DNA from: Aurantimonas aggregata
GTDB taxonomy: Bacteria > Pseudomonadota > Alphaproteobacteria > Rhizobiales > Rhizobiaceae
Direction of reading: 5' to 3'
NCBI RefSeq assembly: GCF_010500835.1
Contig: NZ_JAAAMJ010000001.1
Location: forward strand, 248,001 to 312,000
Length of the DNA stretch: 64,000 nt
Shown here: piece after piece, positions 50,898 through 59,800 of the stretch
How the letters are laid out: each line of letters begins with the position of its first letter
How positions within the stretch are numbered: the stretch's first letter is position 1
Program-made: the position numbers and the translations under genes
The notes under the pieces: generated by a model
Database searches by the model: none
Told to the model about the DNA's origin: nothing
The model's input: only the letters and a program-made list of their open reading frames with translations

Positions 50898-51947
50898 ATG
50901 CACTCTTTCATCGATGGCGGGGCTGCGCGATCAGGCCCGATCCTGTTTGCCGCTGCGATCCTCGCCTTTCTGGCGATCCAGACGAGCAGTCGAGCCCTTG
51001 CGACAGGCGAGGAGCGTTTGCCGCCCGCCGCGCAGGCTGTGATACCGTCGGCGCCCGACTACGACGACGAGGATAGCTGGCTCGCCATTCCGGACGACCC
51101 GGACCGCTTCGCCGTCGATGTCATCTGGGTCTACCCGTCGGTGCTCACCGACCAGTCGGCCTGGCTGATGGACATTTCCCGACAAGACCTCGTCGAGGCA
51201 GCCGCCGAGACGGTTGCGACCGAGGCGCGCGTCTTTTCCGGTCAGGCCAACCTCTACGCGCCGCTTTACCGCCAGATGAATCTCGCGGGTTTCGGCCTCG
51301 AAGACGGGGCGCGGGCCAAGCTGGTGGCCGAAGGCGCCGACGACGTCGGCCGTGCGATGCGAAACTACATGGCGCATCACAACAAGGGGCGCCCGTTCAT
51401 TCTCGCCGGCCACAGCCAGGGCTCCTACGTGCTGACCGAACTGCTCGTCCAGAACTGGGGACGGCTCGGCATTGAGGATCAGCTGGTCGCCGGGTATCTA
51501 ATCGGCTGGTCGATCACCGACGAGGACCTTCGGGCCAATCCGGCGATGACGATCTGCGACACCCCGGACCAGACCGGCTGCTTCGTCAGCTACAACTCCG
51601 TCGCTCCCGGCAAGCAGGGCAAAGCGCCGATGATCCTGCCCGGCGCCGTCGTCGTCAATCCGCTGACCTGGACGCGGAACACGGGGCTGGCGCCCGCCAG
51701 CGCCAATCTCGGATCGACCTTCTTCAATCCCGACGGCACGTCCGACACGCTGCCGGGCTTTGCCTCCGCCGAGATTGCCGATGGCGGGCTGGCCGTGGTG
51801 GTCAAGGATCCGAACCGCGTGAAGCAGAGCTTTTTCCCCGCCGGCGTCTATCACGGCTATGACTATGCACTGTTCTTCGAAAATCTTCGCTCCAACGCGG
51901 CGCAGCGCATCCAGTCGATCCTGGCCGCGCCGCCGTCGTCGCCTTAG
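50898..51947 (+). CDS. DUF3089-family secreted lipase/esterase-like protein
   Basis: This 349-residue protein has an N-terminal signal or anchor (residues 12-36, FAAAILAFLAIQTSSRALA). The mature part is an alpha/beta hydrolase of the DUF3089 family: DVIWVYPSVLTDQSAWLMD, nucleophile elbow FILAGHSQGSYVLTE, and YHGYDYALFFENLR at the end. It probably acts on an ester in the periplasm or outer membrane. It lies on the same strand as the ParA gene, 170 bp before it, and may be a separate unit. Confidence 0.84.
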   Translation: MHSFIDGGAARSGPILFAAAILAFLAIQTSSRALATGEERLPPAAQAVIPSAPDYDDEDSWLAIPDDPDRFAVDVIWVYPSVLTDQSAWLMDISRQDLVEAAAETVATEARVFSGQANLYAPLYRQMNLAGFGLEDGARAKLVAEGADDVGRAMRNYMAHHNKGRPFILAGHSQGSYVLTELLVQNWGRLGIEDQLVAGYLIGWSITDEDLRANPAMTICDTPDQTGCFVSYNSVAPGKQGKAPMILPGAVVVNPLTWTRNTGLAPASANLGSTFFNPDGTSDTLPGFASAEIADGGLAVVVKDPNRVKQSFFPAGVYHGYDYALFFENLRSNAAQRIQSILAAPPSSP

Positions 51948-52117
51948 GGTCGTCAAACGTGGCGCGATCGCCCTACGAACCGATCGAGGGGCATCGATGC
52001 CGGCCGCGGCAAGGCGCGGGCAAGCCAAGGGGGGCAGGGTCTGAACATGCGTCGCGGCCACCTGGCCTGCCGGCGCGAGGTCCCTGGCCAACAGGAAAAC
52101 GGCGGGATGTGAACCGT

Positions 52118-52777
52118 ATGGGTGGATCCGTCATTGCCGTCGCATCGCTGAAGGGGGGCAGCGGCAAGACCACGCTGGCCTGCTGTCTCGCCGTCCACTG
52201 GCATCTGAAGGGCAGGACCACGCTCCTGGTAGACGCGGACCCGCAGCGCTCGGCGATGCGGCTCGCCGAGCGCCCCAAGGCGCTGGGGGGCGTCGCACTG
52301 TTCGAGCGGGCGAACGCCGATGTCTGGAACGCCGTCCGGCGGCGATCCGGCGGCCAAGACGTGACCGTGATCGACACGCCGGGCTTCGACAGCGAGATCA
52401 CCGTCGCCGCCCTGGCCGCAGCCGATCTCGTGCTGATCCCGGTCAAGGCTTCGCCGCTGGACGTGGACAGGATGATGGATACCGTCAAGACCCTGATGCA
52501 CGGCGTTCCCGGATGGACACCGACCTTCCGCTGCGTCCTCACGCAGACGACGCGGGGCAGCGTGATCGCCCGGCATGTCCGCGAGGAACTGACGGATGGC
52601 GGGTTTCCGCTGCTCGACGGCGAGATGTTCAACCGTGTAGCCTATGCCGAGGCCGGCCTCTTCGGCGCGACTCCCAGCATGGTCATGCCGGGCAATCCGG
52701 CCGATCGCGAGATTGCCGCGATCGCTGAGGAGATCGAGCCGCTGCTGGATAGGGCAAGCAGGGCCATGAGCGCATGA
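52118..52777 (+). CDS. ParA/MinD-like cytoskeletal ATPase
   Basis: A 219-residue P-loop ATPase with the deviant Walker A SLKGGSGKTTLACCLAVHW, the Walker A-prime LLVDADPQRSAMRLAERP and Walker B VIDTPGFDSEITVAALAAAD. It has no DNA-binding N-terminal domain and no adjacent ParB, so it is an orphan positioner of the ParA/MipZ type. The start is the Met of MGGSVIAVASLKGG; a GTG three codons earlier is possible. Translation of the next gene, a DUF697-like membrane protein, overlaps by ATGA. Confidence 0.88.
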   Translation: MGGSVIAVASLKGGSGKTTLACCLAVHWHLKGRTTLLVDADPQRSAMRLAERPKALGGVALFERANADVWNAVRRRSGGQDVTVIDTPGFDSEITVAALAAADLVLIPVKASPLDVDRMMDTVKTLMHGVPGWTPTFRCVLTQTTRGSVIARHVREELTDGGFPLLDGEMFNRVAYAEAGLFGATPSMVMPGNPADREIAAIAEEIEPLLDRASRAMSA

Positions 52778-53400
52778 GCAGGAAGCTTCCGCGGACATCC
52801 TCCCAGACGCTGGAAGACCTCCGCCCGGCCGAAGTCGTCCCGCCCCCTCGCCCGTCGATCCCGGCGCCGCGCCGGAAGAAGGCCGGAACGCCGGGCGCCG
52901 CGACCCCAGATGCAACGATAATCGCGCCATCGGATCCGGCACCCGCCGCGCCTCCGCCCGCTGCGGCGGTCGACGCCCGCGTGCGGCGGGAAGCGCGGAT
53001 GGCGTTTCGGACCGCCGCTGCCCGGCTGGTCATCGAGCGCCACTCCAATATGGCGGCTTTCGCCGGACTGATCCCGCTGCCGCTGGTCGATATCGCCGCC
53101 ATCTCGGCAATCGTCGACCGGATGCTGCGCAAGCTGGCGCACCTGCACGGGCGGCGCCTGCGCCCCGAACGCAGTCGGCGAATGGCAACCGCCCTCCTCG
53201 CCGGCGTCGCCGCGCCCGGCATCGCCCGGCTGACGGCGACGACACTGCTCGGGCTCGTGCCGGCGGCGCAGATGCTGGGCATGGTCGTCGGCTCCATCTC
53301 GGCGGCGGTGCTCGTCCGCATCATCGGCGAGGCCTATCTCAACAGCCTGTCCGAATCCCGACCCGCGCGGCATGCCGCGGCTTCCGCTGCGCCGGCCTGA
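52774..53400 (+). CDS. DUF697-like membrane protein 1, coupled to the ParA gene
   Basis: A 208-residue protein with a disordered Pro/Ala/Arg-rich first third, then the DUF697-like core: AARLVIERHSNMAAFAGLIP, LPLVDIAAISAIVDRMLRKL, and two hydrophobic hairpins (ATALLAGVAAPGIARLTATT, AQMLGMVVGSISAAVLVRII). DUF697 proteins are helical membrane-associated proteins of unclear role. It is coupled to the ParA ATPase (ATGA). A second, related gene follows 180 bp later, so the three genes are likely one system. Confidence 0.72.
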   Translation: MSRKLPRTSSQTLEDLRPAEVVPPPRPSIPAPRRKKAGTPGAATPDATIIAPSDPAPAAPPPAAAVDARVRREARMAFRTAAARLVIERHSNMAAFAGLIPLPLVDIAAISAIVDRMLRKLAHLHGRRLRPERSRRMATALLAGVAAPGIARLTATTLLGLVPAAQMLGMVVGSISAAVLVRIIGEAYLNSLSESRPARHAAASAAPA

Positions 53401-53579
53401 GCGGGCGCCGGACCGCACGCCCTGCGGTGGCGGCTGAGCAGTAATTTGCTTGCGGTAACCCTTCCCATTGTCGGTAGGGAAGAGTACGTTTGCTAGGCAA
53501 TTACATGGCTCGTGTATTCCGCACGAAATCCTTGTCGCCGCGTGTTCTTCGACCCGGCAGAAGCCTTGGGAGGCAATCG

Positions 53580-54179
53580 ATGGCGAACAGTGCGACGGCG
53601 CGAATAGCAGAAGAACCGGGCGGCGATGCGGACGCCGCAGCGAAGGCAGCCGCCCTCGAAGCTGACTTCGACGAACTCGACGATACCAAGCACGAACTGG
53701 TCGCCGATAACCTCATCAAGGACTACGTTCTGGCGGCGACAGCGGCCAGTATCGTTCCGGTCGCCTTCTTCGACATCGCCGCCGTGGTCGCGATCCAGCT
53801 GCGGATGATCCAGAAGCTGTCGCATCTCTACAGCCGGCCGTTCTCCGAAAGCGCGGGCCGGAAGGTGATATACGCCCTCGCGGGGGGCGTGCTGGGCTAC
53901 GGCGCCGGGTACATGGTCGCGGCCAGCGCGACGAAGCTGATCCCGGGCATCGGCTGGATGGTCGGGATGGTCTCGCTGCCCGTCGTCGCCGGCGCATCGA
54001 CCTACGCCGTGGGACGGTCCATCATCCGTCACTACGAGGACGGCGGTACGTTGCTCGACTTTGATTCCAGCAAGATGCGGGCGTTCTACAAGGAGCAGTT
54101 CGAGAGCGGCAAGGATCTCGCTCGCAAGGTCAAAGGCAAAGCGCGGAAGGAAGGCTTCAAGGAAGAAGCCGCTTCCTGA
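53580..54179 (+). CDS. DUF697-like membrane protein 2
   Basis: A 199-residue protein. The acidic N-terminus (ALEADFDELDDTKHELVADN) is followed by the same core as its neighbour: YVLAATAASIVPVAFFDIAA, VVAIQLRMIQKLSHLYSRPF, and a Gly-rich double helix (AGGVLGYGAGYMVAASATKL, IGWMVGMVSLPVVAGASTYA). The C-terminus is a basic amphipathic helix (KDLARKVKGKARKEGFKEE). The start has a GGGAGGC ribosome binding site; the open frame upstream is not used. It ends 40 bp before a strong terminator. Confidence 0.75.
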   Translation: MANSATARIAEEPGGDADAAAKAAALEADFDELDDTKHELVADNLIKDYVLAATAASIVPVAFFDIAAVVAIQLRMIQKLSHLYSRPFSESAGRKVIYALAGGVLGYGAGYMVAASATKLIPGIGWMVGMVSLPVVAGASTYAVGRSIIRHYEDGGTLLDFDSSKMRAFYKEQFESGKDLARKVKGKARKEGFKEEAAS

Positions 54180-54219
54180 CACGCCCGCCTGCCGGGCACC
54201 GCGCCCGGCACAAATGACG

Positions 54220-54251
54220 AAAGCCGCTGCCCTGACCGGCGGCGGCTTTTT
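54220..54251 (+). terminator. Intrinsic terminator after the second DUF697-like gene
   Basis: AAAGCCGCTGCC and GGCGGCGGCTTT pair over 12 positions (one U-G wobble) around a 6-base loop, and run into TTTTT. A smaller 7-bp hairpin (GCCGGGC/GCCCGGC at 54191-54209) precedes it. The element separates the ParA-DUF697 genes from the convergent minus-strand SPFH operon. Confidence 0.82.
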
Positions 54252-54301
54252 CGTTCTGACGCGCCGCAGGCGGATGTCGCCCTGCGGGGCGTCGCGTTCC
54301 C

Positions 54302-54505
54302 TCAAGCCTTGAAGCGCTTCCGGGGCTCGACCGGTCTCCGTCGGTCGGCGGCGATCAGCACGATGATCCCGACCAGGGGGCTGAAGAAGAACGAGATGAG
54401 GAAGTTTCCGGCGAATCCGAACCGCGTATCGCGGCCGAGCATGCCGATGACCCAGCTCGCAACCGCCCAGATCAGGAAACCCCAAGGATTCACCAGCATC
54501 GTCAT
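54302..54505 (-). CDS. Small 67-aa membrane protein at the end of the SPFH operon
   Basis: A short protein with two hydrophobic segments (PWGFLIWAVASWVIGMLG and FAGNFLISFFFSPLVGIIVL) and a basic tail (ADRRRPVEPRKRFKA). It resembles small phage-holin-like or DUF-type membrane proteins but I recognise no family. It follows the binding-protein gene by 13 bp on the same strand and probably belongs to that operon. Confidence 0.68.
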   Translation of the reverse strand: MTMLVNPWGFLIWAVASWVIGMLGRDTRFGFAGNFLISFFFSPLVGIIVLIAADRRRPVEPRKRFKA

Positions 54506-54518
54506 CTGTCGATCCAAT

Positions 54519-55883
54519 CTAGTCCAGCGCGGCCGGCAGACCGCTGTCCACCTTCTGGTGGTCCGAAGGCACATTATCCCATTGGAGAGGAATCTTGTAA
54601 TTCGCCACCGCACGGAATTCCTCGCCGTCGTGGCGCACGATGAAGACTTCCGTGTCGGTCACCAATCCGGTGCGGTCAAAGAGCAAGGGGCCGCTGACGC
54701 CGGTGAAGGGTGACGCCTTGTAGCGGGCGACCTTCATCGTGTCGGCCATCGCCCTGGCCTCCACGGTTCCGGCTCGCTTGGCGACGTCGCCGAGCAGGGT
54801 CACCGCATCATAGCCGAGCGCCGCATCGAGATCCGGCGTGGCGCCGAATTCCGTGCGGAACGCCGTGGAGAAAGCCTTTGCCCGCTCGGAGATGTTGGCG
54901 GGATCGTAGAGCGACACGCCGACGACATCCAGCATCGCGGCCTTGCCGACGGCCTTCTCGATGCTGGCCGAGAACATGTATTCCATGCCGAGGATCGGTA
55001 CGCGGACCCCCAACGCCCGGGCCCGGGTGATGAAATCCGCCGTTTCCGCCAGGGAGGACGAGACGACGAAGATCGCGTCGAAATCGGTCCGGGCGAAAGC
55101 GTTGTTTTCGAGAATGAACATCAGCAACTGGTCGTTCGAACGCTGGCTGCTCGACACATAGCCCCGGAACACCAGTTCGCCCCCGGCGTTCGTGGCGGCG
55201 GCGGTGAAGAAGTTGGCGCTCTCCTTGGCATAGTCCGTCTTGTCCGACAGGACGATGAAGCGACTCAGACTGTTCTTCAAGGCGTAGTTCGCCATCATCT
55301 CGGCGTTGGTGCCATTGTTCGGCTGCAGCGCGAAGACGGTCTGGAAGTTGTGGTTGGTCAGCGACTGCGCGGTAGCGTGGGTCGCCAGATACAGGACGTC
55401 GCCGCGGCTGTAGACCGCGCTCGCGGCCACGGCCGTATCGGACCACTCATGCCCGACGACGGCCAGGAGATTGTCTGTGCGGGCGATGCTGTGGGAGAGA
55501 TCCAGCGTCTCGCTGACCGTTCGCTCCAGTGCCCGATCCTCCGAATGGGCCTCCTCGGCGACGAGTTCGAGCACGACCTGGCGACCGAGAACGCCACCTT
55601 CGTCCTCGTTCAGCCTATCGACCGCCATTCGCGCGCCGCGGACGAAATTCTTCTCGTCGTCATCCGAGGAGTAGACCGCGACCACCCTCAGCCGATCGTC
55701 AGGCGGGCCGAAAAGCGTCGCGAGACGGGGAGAGCGGGTGTGAAACGACGTGGTGCCGGTCAGTTCCGCGACCGCCAGGAGGCCGAGCGCTGCGATCGAT
55801 GCCGCCAAGACCAGCCAAGGCCATGTCCGCCGAACGATCGGCTTCCCTCGTACCGGCACCGGGTCGCTTTGGTCCGCCATCAT
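54519..55883 (-). CDS. Membrane-anchored Leu/Ile/Val-type periplasmic-binding domain protein
   Basis: A 454-residue protein with an N-terminal membrane anchor (WPWLVLAASIAALGLLAVAE) in place of a cleavable signal. A type I PBP domain like branched-chain amino acid receptors follows (LRVVAVYSSDDDEKNFVRGA, LAVVGHEWSDTAVAASAVYS, RFIVLSDKTDYAKESANFF, ALGYDAVTLLGDVAKRAGT). No permease or ATPase is adjacent, so it may be a sensor or an envelope scaffold rather than a transporter part. It starts 2 bp after the SPFH gene ends. Met at 55880 is also possible. Confidence 0.83.
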   Translation of the reverse strand: MMADQSDPVPVRGKPIVRRTWPWLVLAASIAALGLLAVAELTGTTSFHTRSPRLATLFGPPDDRLRVVAVYSSDDDEKNFVRGARMAVDRLNEDEGGVLGRQVVLELVAEEAHSEDRALERTVSETLDLSHSIARTDNLLAVVGHEWSDTAVAASAVYSRGDVLYLATHATAQSLTNHNFQTVFALQPNNGTNAEMMANYALKNSLSRFIVLSDKTDYAKESANFFTAAATNAGGELVFRGYVSSSQRSNDQLLMFILENNAFARTDFDAIFVVSSSLAETADFITRARALGVRVPILGMEYMFSASIEKAVGKAAMLDVVGVSLYDPANISERAKAFSTAFRTEFGATPDLDAALGYDAVTLLGDVAKRAGTVEARAMADTMKVARYKASPFTGVSGPLLFDRTGLVTDTEVFIVRHDGEEFRAVANYKIPLQWDNVPSDHQKVDSGLPAALD

Positions 55884-55885
55884 CC

Positions 55886-56752
55886 CTACCGATCGCCGCC
55901 GAGAATGATCGGCAACCCGTCAGCGCCCGACCCGATCACGACGGTCTTCGAATTGGGTGAGTTCGCGAGGTCGCGCGTCGCCTGGATGCCCTGCCAGCGC
56001 AGCAGATCCTCGTTCAGGCTCTGCCGGATGATGTCCTGGTAACGCCTGGTGCCCTCGGCCTCGATCGCCTTGCGCTCGGCCTCCTGGCGCTCGATCCCCA
56101 GCCGGTATTCGTATGACTTCTCCTCTTCCGACAAGGTCAACTTGCGCTCGACCGCCAGACGTACGGCGGCCGGCAGTTCGACGCTGCGGACCAGGACGTC
56201 GTCGATGATAACGTAGCGGTCCTCGACGCTGGTCAGGCTGCTGACGACGATGGATTCGAGGAAGCCGCGTCCGCTCGTATAGACCTGTTCCGGCGTGTAT
56301 TGGCCGACCGCCCGGCGCAGTACCGCTTCGGTTTCCGGAAACACGATCTTGTCGAGATATTCCGGGCCGACCGTGACGTGCAGCAGCGGCAGCAGCCGCA
56401 GGTCCGGCTGATAGCGGACGGCGATCTCCAGTTCGATCGGCAGTCCGCCCTGGGTCAGCATCGTGTAGGCGCGCTCCTTGGTCTGCAGGCGCACGTTGTA
56501 GACATACATCCGGTCCCACGGGAAAATGAGGTGCAGACCCTCACCGTAGATCTGGTTCATCTCGGTGCCGGTGAACCATCGGTAGAGAACACCCGCCTCA
56601 CCGGACTCGACGGTGATGACGATCCGGTGCCAGAGCACCGCGAACGTGACGCCGAGACCGATCAGAAGCACCAGCAGATACAGACGGACGCGCCGGCTGC
56701 GGTCGCTGCGCAGCACCCTCTCGTAGTCGTCGAACTCTTCATCCGATGTCAT
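55886..56752 (-). CDS. SPFH/prohibitin-like membrane protein
   Basis: A 288-residue protein with one N-terminal membrane helix (LYLLVLLIGLGVTFAVLWHR) and a band 7/SPFH domain (GVLYRWFTGTEMNQIYGEGL, LPIELEIAVRYQPDLRLLPL, LDKIVFPETEAVLRRAVG), then a coiled coil (EKSYEYRLGIERQEAERKAI). SPFH proteins form ring- or cage-like membrane assemblies. A GTG 30 bases upstream could be used. It heads an operon with a membrane-anchored receptor and a tiny membrane protein, an unusual combination. Confidence 0.85.
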   Translation of the reverse strand: MTSDEEFDDYERVLRSDRSRRVRLYLLVLLIGLGVTFAVLWHRIVITVESGEAGVLYRWFTGTEMNQIYGEGLHLIFPWDRMYVYNVRLQTKERAYTMLTQGGLPIELEIAVRYQPDLRLLPLLHVTVGPEYLDKIVFPETEAVLRRAVGQYTPEQVYTSGRGFLESIVVSSLTSVEDRYVIIDDVLVRSVELPAAVRLAVERKLTLSEEEKSYEYRLGIERQEAERKAIEAEGTRRYQDIIRQSLNEDLLRWQGIQATRDLANSPNSKTVVIGSGADGLPIILGGDR

Positions 56753-56863
56753 TCGACGGACTCGCTTTGGGGAACTCGGCACAAGGGAAGACTATACGGG
56801 GTCGGACGCCCCACCGCCAGCATGCGGTGCCGGCCAAGGCCCGAGACGGGCATCCCGCGACGG

Positions 56864-59800
56864 TCAATCATCGCGGCCATCCAAGGCCGCGCGCAGGATC
56901 GGAAGCCATTCGGCAAGCCCAGACCCCACAAGCACGCCGTAATGATCGCCGGCAACGCGGTGCAACGTCAGCGAGCGGGCGACCCCGCGCCATCCGCCGA
57001 TGCCGCCCGACGTTCCCTCGCACCGCACCAGGGTGATCGACGTGTCGGACGTTCCCGGTCGGTAGGCCGCGAAGGCCTCGTAATGGACGCAGAAGACCGC
57101 GAACAGGCGCCTGATGTCGTCCGCACTTGCGCCCGGCAAAACCATGCTCAACTGCGGCAGGCCCATGACGAAATCGACGACGTCCTGGCCGGGCGCCGGC
57201 GCGACGCCGATTCCGAACAGGTCGCGCAGGAAGTTCCGGGCCCGGAGCCCGACGCCGTCGTCGCCCGCACTGCCCGTTGGTCCGGCAAGCTCGTCCGGCG
57301 TGTAGGAATCGATCAGCCCGAGAAACGCGACCGCCTCCCCGGCCTGCTGCAATTGCCGCGCCATCTCGTACGCGACGACACCGCCGAATGACCAGCCGCA
57401 GAGCCGATACGGCCCGCGCGGCTGGACCGCCCGGATCTGATCGCAATAGGAAGCCGCAAGATCCTCGATGCTCCGCCCGTCGCAGGCTTCGCCCGACTCC
57501 AGCCCTACGGCGCGGATGCCGTAGACCGGCCGGGTTGTATTCAGCTCCGCGACCAGCGTCTGGTAGCAGGTCAGCGTCCCGGCAATCGCGTGGATCAGGA
57601 ACAGCGGCGTCTTCGCATCGTATCCGCCGTCGGTCGGATGCTGCAGCAGAACGATTTGCGGGGCTCTCGCCGACAGGGACGGCGGAGCTTCGACGTCTAC
57701 CGGCGCACGCGCCCGTTCCCTGTATCCCCGTTGGCGCAGCAATCGCGCCTGGTCGGCGATCGTGCAGGCATGGGCTAGATCGGCGACCGAGACCGCGCTT
57801 CCCAGTGCGTTCTCGAGCCGGCCGAGCAGTCGCACTGCCAGCAGGCTGTTGCCGCCCACGGACGCGAAATCGTCGTCGATGCCGATCGCAGCGGCCTGCG
57901 GATCCAGGCCGAGAACGTCGATCCAGATCGCCATGATCTGCATCTCCAGCGCGTCGCGCGGGGCGCGGGGCGCGGCCGAGGCGACGTCCGGCCTGGCAAC
58001 ATTGCGCAACGCGGCGCGGTCGATCTTTCCGCTGGTCGTGGTCGGCAGCCGGTCGAGGCGCACGATCACGGACGGCACCATGTGGGCCGGGAGCCTTTGC
58101 GAAAGGAGCTGCCGTACCCCGGGCTCGTCGAAGTCGGAAGCGCAGGCTCCCACATAGGCCGTCAGCGAGGCGTCTCCGCTGAGCGAGCGTTCTGCAAGGA
58201 CGGCGACTTCCTGGCAACCCGATGCGCCACCGATCGCGGCTTCGATCTCGCCCAGCTCGACGCGGAACCCGCGGACCTTCACCTGCGCATCCGCCCTGCC
58301 GTGAAACTCGACCACCCCGCCGCTGCGCGGCCGGAAGCAGGCGAGATCGCCGGTCCTGTAGAGCCGCACGCTCCGGTCCCCGAGACGATGAACCCGGAAC
58401 GCCCGGTCGGTCAGGTCGGCGCGCCCGTGATAGCCGGCGGCAAGCCGCCTACCGCCGATATGGAGCTCCCCGACGATGCCGTCCGGGACCATGTTGCCAT
58501 CCGGGTCGAGGATGTAGATCTCGGTTCCCGGCAGCGGCCGGCCGATGGGAATGAGTTGCTCACCGGCCCTGACCTCATGCACCAGTGCCGTGACGGTCGC
58601 TTCCGTCGGACCATAGGCATTGAGCAGCCGCCGCCGCGCAAGCGGGCCTCTTGCCCACAGGGCGACGACCTCCGGGGCGAGGGTCTCGCCGCCCACGATC
58701 AGCAGGCGCAGCTTCAGCGCTTCCAGATCGGCGCCGCTGCGCTCCCATGAAGCCAAGAGCTCTTGCAAGTAGACCGGCGGCAGGTCGGCCACGGTGACCT
58801 GCGCCTCGGCCAGAAAGGCCCGGAAGCTTTCCGATGTCGGAAGTTGGTCCGGCCGCAGGACCAGCCGTGCTCCCGCCGCCAGTGTCGGCAGGATCTGCTC
58901 GATGGCCGTATCGACGGCACTCGAGGCGAACTGCAGCACCCCGTCGCCCGCCGTCAGTTCGTATTGCCGGGCGATGACCTGGCAGTGCTCGGAGAGCGCG
59001 CCATGGGACACCACGACGCCCTTGGGTGTCCCGGTCGAGCCGGAAGTGTAGATGACATAGGCGGGGTCGGAGGGCCCGACCGTCACCGCGACGGGCCGGG
59101 CGAACCGTTCGAGGAGGCCGGGCCGCGCCCGGTCGAGATCGACCACGGGGAACGGCTCGCCTTCCAGCTCCCGGACCCGCTCCGCCGTCGAGCCGCGGCA
59201 AAGGACCAGCACCGCGCCGATATCACGCAGGATGATTAAAACGCGCGCGTCGGGATAGGTGGGATCGACCGGGACCCAGACGGCGCCGATGCTCATGACC
59301 GCGACGAGCGCCGCCACCATATCCGGCTCGCGCGGCAGCAGCACCGCAACGGCGTCACCCGGCCCGACACCCTGCCGGCGAAGCAGCCGCGCGATCTGCC
59401 GGACGCGGGCGACCAGTTGCCTGTAGCTTAGGCGCGTCGGGCCCGCGGCCATCGCGATTGCCGCGGGCGTCCGTTCCGCCTGGGCGAATATCTGCTCGTG
59501 GATTGGCGGCGCGGCGGCCGGCAGGGCCCCACTGCGGCTCCAATGGTGCAGCGAACGGTTGATCTCCGGCGGGGTCAGCATGGGCAGGACGGACGGTGCC
59601 GGCGCCACCGGAGCGATCGCGACCTCCAGAATGCGGCGCAGATGCGCCACCATGGCCTCGACGATGCCGTCGGAAAAGCGATTGCCGTCATAGGTCACGA
59701 CCAGCAGCGCGCCGCTCGCATCGTCCTGGACCTCCAGGCCGAGCGCCGTGTCGCCGATCTGGCGGATATGGGCCATATGCGATACGCCGCCCCGCGCGAA

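Noticed and set aside
52118-52777. Plasmid-type partition locus (parA with parB and parS)
   Set aside because: No ParB-like gene or repeated centromere sites are next to the ParA gene, and the partners are DUF697-like membrane proteins.
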